Source: Rhizophagus irregularis
Taxonomy: Eukaryota > Glomeromycota > Glomeromycetes > Glomerales > Glomeraceae
Reading direction: 5' to 3'
Length of the DNA stretch: 64,000 bases
Assembly (NCBI RefSeq): GCF_026210795.1
Contig: NC_089444.1
Span: forward strand, 1,540,501-1,604,500
This document shows positions 10,431-22,670 of the stretch, in pieces. Made by a program: the position numbers and the translations under genes. The notes below the pieces were generated by a model. It was not told the DNA's origin. It was given only the letters and a program-made list of their open reading frames with translations, and searched no databases. Positions within the stretch are counted from its first letter, which is position 1, and the number at the start of each line of letters is the position of its first letter.

Positions 10431-13400
10431 CTAAACATCATTTTCTCCTATAATATGTCTCCTTAAATTATTACTATTATCAAAATTATTATTATTTAAT
10501 TCTATATCTACTCCATTTTCCCCTCCTTTAGCTTCTTTTTTTGCAATATATTTTAATACATCTTTTACAGTTGTAAGTCCTACTAATTTACCTGCATCTT
10601 CTATAAGAATTACACGTGGTCTAAAAAAGTAAAATATGTTTAATTAAAATATGCTGTGTATTTATTTATTTAAAAAAAGATAATAAACTCACCCCATTTT
10701 CTTAAATAAATCCATAACTGTTTCAAGTGGCAGTTTTGGATGTACAGTTATTGGTGTCTATTAATAAAACTTATATTAATTTTATAATATTACATAATGA
10801 ATACAGTAAATATTATTTAATTTCATAAACCTGATCAATAAATGGTCCAAAATCAATGAAATTTGATGAACTTCCACCGTTATTATCAGAATCTGAAAAA
10901 TTACTATGTTCAGGATTAAAAAAACAATGTGCTCCATTTGATGTTCCACAAACCCTTTTTGCTTTATCTAAAGTAATAATCAAAAATATTGACATAAATT
11001 TTATAATTAAAATGAATAATAAAAATTTTTTTTATATTACCAATAGCATATTTCAATTCTATTCTTCCAATATAACCTAATAATATCATATTCTTTTTAT
11101 TTTGCACAACCGGAAATCCCTGGAAATTTGTTTCTGATAATATTTGATCTTTTAATATGAATTATAAAAAAAAATTTTTTTTTAAAAAAAAGAAAAAAAA
11201 ATAAACAAAATAAACAAAAAAAAAGGAATTAAAATCTTATTTACCAACTTCATCCAATTTTAGGCCAGATGCAGTCATTACTGTTAGGTCTTTTCTCATA
11301 ACAGTAGCAACTAATATTTATTTAATTTAATAATATTATTCATTTCTCATATATTTTGTCAATTATAAAATATACAAGATACCTGGCACTCCGAAAGAAT
11401 ACTCCTCTTTATCCAAAAACGGAAATCCATTTAATTTGATTAATTGATCAGCAGTATGTCTTAGTTAAAGAAATATAGTAAATGAAAATAATCATTGTTT
11501 AATACTTAAAAAAAAAGGATATATTCCACCCTTTCCAAATAAGTCACCAACGGTTTTTGTAACCATCAAAGTGATCTAAAAAAAAGTTATAAAGTTTGTT
11601 AATACATTATATTATTTGAATAGCGCTTACTTATTAATAAATTATCTTACCATTGTTGGTAAAATATAAGTTAAAGCTCCTGTTAATTCAAACATAATAA
11701 CAACTACACAAACTATTTAATAACAATTAGATTTAATGTTTTTATTATATATATTATTAATATTTATATACCTGTTAAATGCATAACTCCACTAATAAAA
11801 TTGAAATCTGATTTTAGATTAAATAATATAAATGATAATATTATACAGTAAAACTTAAACACTCACCCCAATGCAGCTGCAGCACCTAAAAATGCATACA
11901 TTCCCGGTGTAACACACTTTGTAATAAAAATTAAATTAGTCCATGATTAATATGTTGTGATAAAATAAATAAATAAATTACTTACTGTTACATCAGGTTT
12001 ACAGGTTGCAAATAATGGAAATGTTGGATATGAGTCTATTAAAGCCTTAACACAAATACCAAGAAACCTTCCAAATGTTGCTCCAACTGCCATAGAAGGT
12101 ATAAAAATTCCTGCCGGTACCTAGATTAAATTATAAAGAAATTAATATTTAGAACTAAGATATTAAATAATAACGGACATACCTTTGTTCCGTAAGATAT
12201 TATTACAAATCCAGTTCTGAGTATAGCTGCAATTAATAATAAACATGCCATCCTAAACATTTGGGATGTCCTGAATAATTTATAAAGAAATTAATTTTGT
12301 AACTTAAAAATAATGAAGATAACCTATGCTTTATTTATTACATACTTGCATAAGTTTTCAAAATCGTGAATTTTGGATTCACATTCTTGAAAAAGAATAC
12401 CCAAGGTTTCAGTCATATCCATTTTCATAAATATGTTAAAATACCCAATTAATGCAGTAATAAATGCAAGAACAGTTACTTCGGCTACGCCATAATCTTT
12501 CAAATATTTCTTGCGAAAGGATTGCATCTTGATATTATATTTTATTACTAAAGCACCATATAGACCCTAAATTTATTTAAAAAAAAATTAATGAGACTGA
12601 TTACAAAAAAAGAGATAAAAATATAACAATTCCTTACACCAAAAATGCCTAATATGATAAAAAAGATAATTTCAAAAAAATGCCATTCTCGATCATAAGT
12701 AACTTGAAACATTACAAGCTTTCCAGTTCTGAATGGATTCATACCCTTAATGTAAAACACTATTAACATTTGATAAAATAAGATAGTAGAGCTTAAGGTA
12801 AACTATGAATAAACAAACCTGTAAAACTACAGTGGCTACTAAAGCACAAAAGAAACTTCGCCAAAGTGTTTTCATAGGAAAATTTGAACTCATTTCCTAC
12901 ATTAAGAAAATTCGTTATTTTACCTAATAAATGTAAAATTAAACAAAATATAAAATTTCCCAACCTCAAAGGAAAATAAAACGCCGCCAATAGGAGAGCC
13001 AAAAGCCACAGCAACACCTGCCGCACAAGATGCTGATAAAATTTCTCGCATTTTTGCTGTTGAAAATAAATAAATAATAATATAATGTGGTTTTTTTTTT
13101 TTGAAAAAAAAAAGAAAAAAAAAAGATATACAACAAACCTTTGTTTCTTTTGAATTTTCCAAATAATCGGGAAACAACATTTCCAACACAAGCTGCAGTA
13201 TGAACTGATGGTCCCTCTTTTCCCACATTTAATCCTGATGCAATAGCCAATGGCTGTTAAAAAATAAAAAAAAAAGTCATATTTAATACTTATCCTTATA
13301 TTAAAAAGTAAATCAATTAAATATATTTACCAGACAGATGCTCTTTAAAAGCAATGTTCGACTTCCAAGAAAGCCTTTCATTACAAATCCAGCAAGAATA

Positions 13401-14443
13401 CATTTTATTTCTGAAATACCAGACCCAGCAGCGTACGGTGCAAAAGTACGTATCATAAATGCACAAACCGCTGCGAATAATGTCTTAATTTAATAAATTA
13501 TTAGAATATGATTATTTTAAAAATATGAACAATTAATTATAAGAATATACTACTTACTGCAAATACTACATAGAAAAACCAATTTATAATATAATACTGG
13601 GACCAATCATGCCAAAGTTCACAAGAACCATCTTTAATAAAATTAATAAATTACTAAATTTAATAATTAATATTGAATAATGAAATAATTAATTCACCTT
13701 CTCCTTCAATTTCCCAACAGCAAAACTTTTGATTTAACCACCAGGATTTTTTACAATATCCAGACTTTATGTCTGATAACCATTCTGTGATAATATCGAT
13801 TAATGCTGCATTTAGGCCAATAATTGCGCCTACGGAAACGTAAAAAATAATTAATATATAATTCAAATACTATGTTAATTACATAAAACAAAAAAAAAAC
13901 AAACCGACTATAGAAACAACAATCCAAGCTTGACCAGCTTCATAAGAAAGTCGTAGCCAAGTATTCCACGAAGAACGATTTTCTATCGCTGCACTTCTTA
14001 AAACGTTCATTCTAGATCGTTCATGTATCGCATCTTGAACCCAATCTTTTTTTAAAAAATAATAACATTCATACAATTTATTATAATTACATACGAAATA
14101 GAAATTATTAAATTATCTTACCGATAGTAGTAAAATCTTCATATCTTTTAATTTCTTCTAAAGCTACGTCATAACGATTATTAAAACTTTGAGAGCGTGG
14201 TGTACGTGGCGATCCTTGTGTTCCATATGGAGTACGTGGGGTCCGAGGTGTACGAGGTGTACGAGGTGTACGAGAAGAATTTGCTGATACTGGTGTATAC
14301 GGATGCTGAAGGGAATTCCAAAAACTAACCGAAAAAATCAATGTCGAATTCTATAAGATCCTTATATATCTTACTTATCTTTGGAATGATAAAACTTACT
14401 TTAAAACTCTTGAGACGAAATTTGAATCTTCTCCCGAAGTCAT
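10431..14443 (-). CDS. GEF1: CLC-family chloride/proton antiporter, Gef1 / ClC-3 type, with two CBS domains
   Basis: A multi-exon membrane transporter for Cl-/H+ exchange in the Golgi, endosome or vacuole. From ATG at 14443 a short first exon (14400-14443) joins exon 2 (14122-14324), whose protein has a low-complexity run of repeated R-T-P triplets. The channel core then shows, in order, [63 protein letters not shown] and [20 protein letters not shown] contains the gating glutamate. The glutamates after GGVLFSF match the position of the proton glutamate of exchangers. Two C-terminal CBS domains follow ([12 protein letters not shown]... and [20 protein letters not shown]). The stop is TAG at 10431-10433. 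The GSGISEIK form is like yeast Gef1. All signature motifs are intact. The start lies only 145 bp from the divergent gene at 14589. Confidence 0.93.
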
Positions 14444-14588
14444 GTTTACGATTTTAAGAATAAAATGCTGGTGATTATCAGATCGGAAAATTTTATTGAA
14501 TTCGAACAATGCATGCAAGGATGATCCTTTTGCTAAAAATCGATAGCATGTGATAATATTCGAGTTCAAAATTTTCGTAAAATAAAAA
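14444..14588. promoter_or_regulatory. Very short bidirectional promoter (CLC transporter / STB6-like gene)
   Basis: Only 145 bp separate the two divergent start codons, so both promoters and 5' leaders must fit in it or start inside it. No TATA-like element dominates and the sequence is less A/T rich than most intergenic DNA here. Co-expression of the pair would be a reasonable expectation. Confidence 0.55.
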
Positions 14589-17500
14589 ATGGTTGTCAAT
14601 AGTAGGTACGGTAAATTTGTATTTCCAAATCAGAAAAGTATTCTGGAACGAATAAGCAATTGTGGTGATGGCGTTCGAAATCTTGGCGAAAAAGAATTGG
14701 AAGGTTATCAACTTTATATAGTCGAACAGTGGTAAGTTTTTGATTATTATATGAAAAATATCTATTAGAATAACTAAAATAAAATAACATAGGGCATGTG
14801 ATAAAATACGAAGACCTTATAATACAATCATTGTTTTTACTGGAGACTCGGCACACAAGGTAAATTATTACTAAAATATCGATAGTTTTTATCCTATCAT
14901 AACATCATATTCTTTGTTTTTTGATTAAAGATTAAAGCATGCGTTGTAATTATCGAAGAAAATAAAATCGAACATTATCCAGAAAAGTTAAAGCTGTTGT
15001 TTGATAGTTTAGAGAAAGATGACATGACTAGGCCTAAAAATGTGAGAACGTTTATCAATATTTATGTACTTTATCAATTTTTAATTTCTTTCTAAAATTT
15101 TTGATTTATTTGTAAGTCCGGCGAAGAAACTATTTTTGTCACTAACTTTAATACATTTCCCTCATCATTGAATACTATTTTGGTTCCTGATGGAGATTAC
15201 GAAGATCATAAATTTGAATTCTTTTTAAACCTTAATTTAAGAAAAGCTGGATGTAGTGGCCGAAGTGCCCTTTCTTTGAACCCGCCAACGTAAGATTTCG
15301 TAAATTTTATTTTAAGGTTTATATTATCCAGTCTGATCTTTTTCTTATAGAGACGCGCAAATAGACAAGTTTATTCAAACATACGCAGTTTCGGATAGCA
15401 TACCTTTTAAATATGCTGTCTTGGAATTGGTGAAATTGGTCCAGATCTCTTTGTGTATATTTGGACTTCTTCCACAGGATTGTATGGATGGATTGCTATG
15501 TGATTCGACAGAAATAGCCTTGAGAGAATTTCAAAATACATACCATCCTGGCATAGAAGTATGTCTGTCATATTTAAATTAAAATTATATTTGTATAATT
15601 TCTAAAGTATGTTTTTACGCATAGATAAGAGATAATATATTAGATCCAACGTTAGTTGCTGTGATTTTGACGAAGGTTGTTAGTATAAGAAATAAACTTA
15701 ATTCTCTTGGATACCAGGTTATATTCTCAATTCAACATTATTTATAAATTTTTTACACAAATGGATGAGTATTTAAAATAATTCTTACAGGTCGGAAAAG
15801 ATCCATTTTCTGACACGGATCTATTTCTTAGCGGAGTTGAATCTTTTCAAGTATGAACTTTTGATGCAATTTAACTGCACAAAATTAAGTATTTTATCTT
15901 TAAACAACTATAAAAAAAATTTAGAATGCAAAAAAAATCAATTTTACGCGCAAATTGGATGTTATTACCGTAGAAAAAATATATGAAGCTTATAGTCGTT
16001 TTCGTAACCCTGATGCAATAAGAGTTCACAAGGTATTTGATTTTAAATTTTAGCTATTTATTTTTATAAAATAGAATACTATATATATATGTATATATTG
16101 ATATAATATAGGTCTTGAAATCAAAATTGGATGATATAAGTACAGGTATTTAAATAAATTTATAAATGATATATTTTATTTATAAATGTAAATTCTCACT
16201 AACGTAATTTAAGCTTAAAAGGATCCTCAAATACATCAACTGATATTGAGACGTGCAATTTAGAGGAATTTGGCAAAAACGTTCAAATTGAAAGGTTAAA
16301 ATATTTGTGGAGGGGCAAGGGGGATCCCCCGGAACAGTTTTTAGAAACATATTGGTTGTTCCATAATAGTAGAGATTTTGGTAAAGAGCTTGGGAAAAGT
16401 ATTTTGCGCGGTGTTTCCGGTGTTTCTGGGCGAACGGTACGCAATATTTTCATCTTAATAATCCGATTGGATAATTCTAATTACTTACCTATACTGATTA
16501 ATAGGCGAAAACCGGAGAAGCTATAAGAGATGGTGTTCTTGGGATCAAGGATAATGTTACTGGGTATGAAAGTTTTACATTATCGCAGTTTACAGAAACG
16601 GTGATATTTTAACTGCCATAAACAACTATTATTTACTGTAGACTATTTTATGAGTGCTGTAAATTTGATGGTTTACTTACAACATTTACATTTATTTCCT
16701 TGATAGTTCGTTTTCAATTCTCGTTGATAAGCGGAAGGAAAAGAATACATATAAATCATCATCATTACCACCAGACTATTTCTCACAGAATCAACATAAG
16801 TACGTTATTAATCTTTGACGTAATTAATTTATTTTTAGTATGAATAAAAGATCTAATCTAAATAAATATCATACTAGCGAAGTTGACATATCTTATAATC
16901 AGGGAACAGGTTTATATTTTTCGATGAATAATTTTAATATTTAGTTTTATTAAAGACGCATTTTTTAAATTTTCAGGTTTGACTTATAATGCAAATTTAC
17001 AAAACAGAGGCGAAAATTATGTGAGTCCTACTTCGCCTCATGAAATTGGGGATGCCTCTAAAACTGAGTTATCGAAAGGAAGTGAAATTAAAAGAACAAG
17101 GAGTAATTCTTTGAGTACTTACGAATTCATTGCCGAAGCAATGTCTACTCGAGTTCTACCAAGTGTTTTTAGGAGATATTCATTCACTAACATGGATTTG
17201 GCGCGAAAACAAGCCGATGGAACTTTAATATTGCCTCGGTAACTTATATATTCGAAATTGTCTACTTATTTGTATTTTCATAGTTTTTTTAATTAATCTT
17301 ACTTTTTAGGCGCAATTTAGATGTAGACATTCAAACCTATATGATCTATGATAATCTCAAACAAAGTGAATCATCTTTGAAAAGTTTGGCAGAACGTTTG
17401 GAGGTATTTGTTTAACATTATTTGCTTAATTTTAGTATTAATTTTTTTTTAAAAAAATATTTTTATTTAGTCTACTGTAGAGGAATATAACAAGCAAATC

Positions 17501-17969
17501 GAAGAGTTAACAAAGTCATATGAAGAAAGAATTCAAAATTTTAAGGTGAAATAACATTTTATGAATTATTTGATAGATAAACCAAAAAATTTTCCTAACC
17601 TATTTTACTTCCTTTAGTCAACAGAAACTGAAGGTGGGGAAGTATTGGATAAGCAAAGAAAGTTATCCAAAATAGTTTCACAAATTGGCACTAATAGTGC
17701 AAAATTAAATTATGAGTTAGGTGTATTAGAGGAAAAACTAAGAGAAGTTGAAGAATTCGCTGATACATTTTGTTTAAAGGTTTGTAGTATTTAACTTTTT
17801 TTTTTTTTAAAAAAAAAACTTATTATAAATATTAATTTAGGTTCAGATGTTGCAAATGAAAGTGCCACAATCACGTAGATCAGTCAGTATCTTGTACAAT
17901 TTTTTGAATTATTTTCAAGATCAATGGAAAAGAATTATTACTAGATTTTATAAACCTAAAGAAGAATAA
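14589..17969 (+). CDS. STB6-like N-terminal domain protein
   Basis: About 16 exons run from ATG at 14589 to TAA at 17967-17969, about 800 residues in all. The N-terminal part reads YGKFVFPNQK, LGEKELEGYQLYIVEQWACD, then VFTGDSAHKIKACVV and FVTNFNTFPSSLNTILVPDG. I recognise this as the STB6-like N-terminal domain of fungal proteins, which are named after a yeast Sin3-associated factor. A helical repeat-like part follows (PFKYAVLELVKLVQISL; LLCDSTEIALREFQ). The middle is serine-rich and probably disordered (RTRSNSLSTYEF). The C-terminus is coiled coil (LAERLESTVEEYNKQIEELT; KLNYELGVLEEKLREVEEF) and ends in a basic tail. Molecular function is not known to me. The yeast link to Sin3 is name-level evidence only. 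No transmembrane segment is evident. Confidence 0.8.
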
Positions 17970-18083
17970 TTTTAAAGAAAGAACATTAATAGTTATCAGT
18001 CTAGTATAATGTGTAGTTATAATAATAATAATTTAAGTAATATTTAATGCGAATTTGATAATTATATTTAAAATTAATTTTGC

Positions 18084-18411
18084 TCATCTATTTTCATTTT
18101 TTTTAACTGGTTGAATTTTTTCATATTCACGTTGTAAAATTAATTGTTGTTCAAGTTCCATTTTATTTTGTTGAAATTTATTTTTTTTAGCTCTTCTCTC
18201 TTCATCTCTTAATATACCTGCATGCATAAACTTTTTTAAAAAAAATTTGGTTAATAAAAAAAAATAAAAATAAAAATGAATACAATTAAACAATTAAGTC
18301 AAAAAATAAGTATACCTCTTTTTCCTTTTTTTGTAGATGATGCACGCCCCAGACGGTACCAGTAGAAATAAATATTGCGGCAATTAAAGTAATTTTAGCT
18401 GTTCGAGACAT
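18084..18411 (-). CDS. PET117: PET117, cytochrome c oxidase assembly factor
   Basis: A small two-exon gene: exon 1 18316-18411 (32 codons) and exon 2 18084-18230, for 80 residues. It begins MSRTAKITLIAAIFISTGTV, then WGVHHLQKKEKE, then an acidic and basic helical tail with GILRDEERRAKKN. This is the PET117 pattern: MSR/S start, one N-terminal membrane segment, G-V-H-x-x-Q, then a charged helix after R-D-x-E. PET117 acts at the mitochondrial inner membrane in heme A synthase (Cox15) oligomerisation. The acceptor at 18231 was chosen because it alone keeps frame after the exon-1 codon GAG. Two CACGTG boxes lie upstream. Confidence 0.88.
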
Positions 18412-18473
18412 TTTATTATAAAGAATTAAAATTTTGTTGTGCAGCAAATTATTTTTAATAAAAATTTTTCAGT

Positions 18474-18517
18474 CACGTGATCTTTGGTCGCATTACGGAA
18501 TTATGCACTAGCACGTG
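18474..18517. promoter_or_regulatory. Paired CACGTG boxes upstream of PET117
   Basis: Palindromic CACGTG motifs sit at 18474-18479 and 18512-18517, about 63 and 101 bp upstream of the PET117 start. Both are followed by AT, giving CACGTGAT. In fungi such E-boxes bind bHLH factors (Cbf1, Pho4 or Ino-type). Function here is inferred from position only. Confidence 0.4.
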
Positions 18518-19368
18518 ATAGTGTTAGTGCGACGAATAAAAATTTGGAAGTAAATTATTTATTAGCTTATGATTGAGTTTTTCAGTTAAATTGACGAGGT
18601 AAACTTGATAGATTATGTTTCTAATCAAAGTAAAATATGGGTTAGCATATAAAAAAAAAATAAATAATAAGATAAGCTAGACTTTTTATTATCGGATTAC
18701 CAATCAACAAACATAATCGTACCCAAAGTACTATTCTATTTTCTGCGAATGTTTCAAAAGTTCGTTCCAATGTTACGTCTTCCCAAAAAAATAATGTATA
18801 ATATTTGAAATTAAATTTGTCTTCTTGGTCATTTTAAATAATATAAATATGATAATTACTTGAAACTTGAAAGTAAAAGTAACCATGGCGAAAATGTTCA
18901 TTTTATTGTATTTTTAATACTAAAAAGTAAATGATGAGATCGAAGGATTTGGTTGTGTTTTGTAGTTTAAGGATTTAATCTCAAGAAGGCTTTGTGGTAG
19001 TTTTTATATTTTTTAAATAAAGATTACTCTTTGCAGATTACGCGAAATTCAAAAATTATTAAAATTATTACAATTATTACAAACAACTTAATATCAATAA
19101 ATGGAACTTGTTTATAATATGAACACTAACAAAGTTCTTAATTAATTTGTTTGCAAACTTTTTTTAAGTTAATGAAACATGTGAACCACCATTCTATAAT
19201 TTGAATATTTGATCACGAACCATATTCTAACAAAAACATTATAGTTGTTTATTATTATAAGTTGTTTTATTATTATAAGTGCAGATGGAAAAAATTTTGC
19301 GATTTGAGATCGTCATGCTCATGTGATTATTTATAAAAATTAAAAAATGAGAAAAAAAAGATTGGTTT

Positions 19369-19441
19369 TGGAGGACCTGAGTATCGATCTCAGTACCTCT
19401 CGCATGCTAAGCGAGCGCTCTACCATCTGAGCTAGACCCCC
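19369..19441 (-). tRNA. trnA-AGC: tRNA-Ala, anticodon AGC
   Basis: A 73-nt cloverleaf on the minus strand. Acceptor stem GGGGGTC/GTCCTCC, D arm GCTC-AGATGGTA-GAGC, anticodon arm CTCGC-TTAGCAT-GCGAG with anticodon AGC, variable loop AGGTA, and a T arm CTGAG-ATCGATA-CTCAG with a perfect stem. The discriminator base is A. The G3:U70 wobble pair, the identity element read by alanyl-tRNA synthetase, is present. There is a U6:U67 mismatch in the acceptor stem. No intron. Confidence 0.95.
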
Positions 19442-19817
19442 CAAATTGGTTACAGGGAACTAAAATTTCATCCTTTTATAACATTATTTAAAAAATTATT
19501 AGTCAAAATACGTATTTATTAAATTTAAAAGTCACGTGAGTAATCTGTGAACGGGGGTTGTTTAAAGGCTGAAGTAGTGAAACTAAGAGGCAATAACGAG
19601 GAACAAACATATCTGTTTTTTTTAAAAAAAAACGCTGATGATGACAAGTAGATTTGGGTAATTATAATTTTTTATTGAAATTTTAGAAAATTTTGAATAT
19701 ATTTTTCATTTAAAATAATAAACACTATATGTTTTGATATAATGAATCTTGTCCACTCCTATTTTATCAAATAAATTATCGATTCTTAAGGCTTTCTGTG
19801 TCTGCTTACATAATGTT

Positions 19818-20150
19818 TTACGCTTGGTGCTTGATAATATATGTCTCTTCGTTTTTTCTCCCCAACATTATTGCTGGCCATAAAATCTTTATACATGCTT
19901 TTGAATTCTCTAGCACAGAAACACCTGTTCCTTCTTCAGTAAAGACTAATAATATCCCGACATAAGCAAACATTGTTCGCTGAAATTTCAATCGCATGGT
20001 TTTTTTCCTCTTCTTTGGATGAAAACATTTCTTGAATCAATCCTGTTCATTTTTCACTCATGAGAAGTAGTGGAGACAGTATTCTGAGAAATTGAGGGTC
20101 GGCAATCTCCGAAGAAATATCTTGGGTTTGCCTATTTAATTCTCAGATTC
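19818..20150 (-). pseudogene. Decayed coding sequence, family unknown
   Basis: Minus-strand blocks read QTQDISSEIADPQFLRILSP then LLLMSEK, a stop, TGLIQEMFSSKEEEKNHAIE, then in another frame FAYVGILLVFTEEGTGVSVL and NEETYIIKHQA before stops. The amino-acid composition and continuity across frames are typical of a gene broken by an indel. I do not recognise the family. It lies beside two decayed nuclease-like genes. Confidence 0.3.
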
Positions 20151-20319
20151 AAACGATCATAGAGCACATCAAATATGAACTGAACCCGAGAATTAAAAAC
20201 AAGATGATGAATGAGTCTTACCTGGTTCCGACTTATGCTTGATTTTTGATTTTCATGGGTTCATATGCTAATAAATAATAATGGAAAGTGTTAGAGAAGT
20301 TGAAGCTTGAAATTTTGGC

Positions 20320-20456
20320 CCTGTCCGTCGCAAGACTTAACCATTGTCGCAAGAAAATGGCTTAGGACAGGATAACAGTTTGTCCGTTCGCAAGAATCTA
20401 TCTAGCCCATCGTCGCAAGAAAACGGGCACGGGACAAACTGCTAATACTCGCAAGA
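20320..20456. repeat. Cluster of compound hairpins with five CGCAAGA loop motifs
   Basis: CGCAAGA occurs at 20329, 20348, 20389, 20414 and 20450. The first two are enclosed by the arms CCTGTCC (20320-20326) and GGACAGG (20365-20371), with inner arms TTAACCATT and AATGGCTTA. The next two are enclosed by CAGTTTGTCC (20376-20385) and GGACAAACTG (20432-20441), with inner GCCC and GGGC. Each motif can close a mini-stem capped by GCAA, a GNRA-type tetraloop: GTC-GCAA-GAC, TTC-GCAA-GAA, CTC-GCAA-GAG. This suggests an RNA-level structure or a duplicated hairpin element. No known ribozyme core was identified. Confidence 0.6.
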
Positions 20457-20604
20457 GTTTTCGTATTCGAAAGTAAAAACTTAATCTCTTGATTCTGTTA
20501 ATTCTGCTAATAGATAAAGAAAGAAGAGTAAAATAATACTATCTTTGTACCATACCACCATTACCACACCATTTATATTTGTAAGACGTGTACCTGGTGA
20601 TACA

Positions 20605-20707
20605 TTTGCAAAATTACCTTCTTGACCCACTTCTTGTTACTATCTTCACCCTCATATATGTGAAAGTAAGGTAGTACAGCTGTACAGGTCAAGAAGGTAA
20701 CTTTTGC
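20605..20707. repeat. Inverted repeat, MITE-like
   Basis: The left arm GCAAAATTACCTTCTTGACC (20608-20627) pairs with GGTCAAGAAGGTAACTTTTGC read from 20687. One or two mismatches, about 60 bp of loop. It could be a small foldback element or the remnant of a longer transposon. Confidence 0.6.
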
Positions 20708-20891
20708 CGTATATACTGTATGTCAGTACTCATGGTTATTTGATTAATTAGGTTCTGCTTTTTGTGATACGACATGGTGATGATATTTAAACAGTTTTAA
20801 CGCGTATCCCGTATACCCAAAAGTTTACTTCGCAGAGGACAATGTCGTTTATAGAAAATATTAGATAAATACTTTTTCACAAATTTACCCA

Positions 20892-22670
20892 ATGTGTGGA
20901 GTCTTGACTCTTGAGTCTACTGTTTTAGAATATGACGGACCAGGATACGTTAAAAAGAACTGTTTATATTATAAAGAAGGCTTACAGAATATCTGTAAGT
21001 CGTCTGAGTTTGACGCGCTGTGGTAAAGTCTGTGGCGAAGAAGTTGGTTGAAACTTACGAAGAAGATAAAAAGAAAGGCACAAACTTGCTTGATTCTCAC
21101 TCAGCTAAGGCAGCTATTCTCCAAAATAGGGTAAGAGTCTTGTGTTATTCAATCATATACTTTTTTTACCAAGCTGTTTAACTAAAATTATCAAATTATT
21201 AGCTTTCATTATTGGTCAGAAAAACGGAGTCCGCGAATGCCACAATAGGCGCAGTGTTTAGACCGATGTCTCATTACGTGGATTTGAAACACCAACACCA
21301 AAGAATGTTACAAGAGAAACAGAACATGTTTATACAACACTGGAACAATTTGATGAAACTTTAGTCAAGTTGAACCGGACTCTTATGTTGTGAATCTACA
21401 ATGATCGCGATTCTGAAGAGGAAGATGATACTGAGGATCAAACTATCACTGGAGGTAAAAATGTTTCTTGGATTGTAGACAGTATTGGCATAGTATTGGC
21501 ATTCGAAAAAAATTTACTATCAGCTGGAAACAAAACTACCGAAAACAAAACCCGAATATTACGATGTAATTTTTTTTCAACGCTATAGATAAAAATTGGT
21601 TTCTGGAAAATTAGAAAAAAATAGGGTAATACAAATGCTCAATGATATAACGGAGGAGGAGAAAGAAACGGCAAATAATATAGAACAGGAGATTAAATCA
21701 CTATTGCACGAAGTTATTTCTCGTGACATCAATATGTCTAAAAAGAAACTTAACCAGCGGAAAGGACTAAATGACCATTTGAAAGAGAATTCGCGTTACA
21801 CTTTGTAAATCACATGTGAGTCTTTATCTATATTTGTTTGATCTAATCACTCTAATAAAATATAATTAATCATGATTTATACAAGATAGAGCCGATGGAG
21901 GACACAAATTTGCTTCTCGAATCTATATCCGAAGGAACTTACATCGTTAGTGTCCAATTCTCAACAAATTTTTCATAAAAAACAAAAAGAGTTGGCGTGT
22001 TAAATATGGTGAAACTTGTCTCAGGGCAAGTGCCAAAGACTGCAATTCTCAGAAGGAAGATGACAAGCGCAGATCTGCTGGAAAGGAGATCGATGCAATT
22101 ATTACTTTAAAAGATGAAAGTTGTTGAAGTAAGTGGCCCTCCATCAAAACAAGATTGGACGCATTTCAAGGCGATCGAATGAAGATTGTAAGATGCTTAA
22201 GACTTTGATGAATCGATTAGCTGAATTGCGCCCTAATTCTGATATTAGAAAGATTAAGCTATACGCAATGCAGTTATATTGTAAGTCTTTTATTTGTGAT
22301 TTTGCTTGTTATTTTTCGTGTTACTAACTTTGACATTCACAGTACCATGAGATTATTATTTACGAATTCCGACTTAAATATGCTGAGATTTACACGATGA
22401 TAGAAGTTTTAAGATTTCCCTTTACAAAGACGTGAAGAACATGAAAGATGCATATGGGGTCGTAATGGGGTTACTAAAATACGAGGTTTGTATGAATTAC
22501 AATTTGTAAAAAATTCAAAATATAAATATGGGAACTAATTATTTTCATAATTAGCGTTTTCTATCTTCAAGCTCGGAAGAGATACAAGATTTTTTGTGTT
22601 AAGATTGCAATTAAAAATGACTACGCGAATGATTTGTTCTCCCGGTGGACGCACTAAGAAAGCTGTCGCA
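20892..22670 (+). pseudogene. Decayed PD-(D/E)XK-like nuclease-family protein (AM-fungal expanded family)
   Basis: Starts with an ATG at 20892 (MCGVLTLESTVLEYDGPGYV), then after a frame change KKLVETYEEDKKKGTNLLDS and, past a likely intron, LSLLVRKTESANATIGAVFR. Later blocks are SEEEDDTEDQTITGG, a K/E-rich helix at 21596-21808, ADGGHKFASRIYIRRNLHR, GWRVKYGETCLRAS-type sequence as SWRVKYGETCLRA, GKEIDAIITLKDE, VVEVSGPPSKQDWTHFK, MLKTLMNRLAELRPNSDIRK and EFRLKYAEIYT. The spacing of I-D-A-I-I and V-E-V-S-G-P looks like the D...E-x-(K/S) core of PD-(D/E)XK nucleases. I recall this C-terminal pattern as a repeated Rhizophagus family, but the nuclease assignment is inference. Several frameshifts and stops, so it is broken. 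Confidence 0.5.

Noticed and set aside
12793-13250. Three overlapping open frames on the minus strand
   Set aside because: Only the exon segments fitting the CLC motifs are real. The rest are intron read-through (T-rich tracts) or other frames.
20320-20456. Hammerhead or other known self-cleaving ribozyme in the hairpin cluster
   Set aside because: The conserved CTGATGA and GAAAC cores of a hammerhead are absent, and no other known ribozyme core could be recognised.
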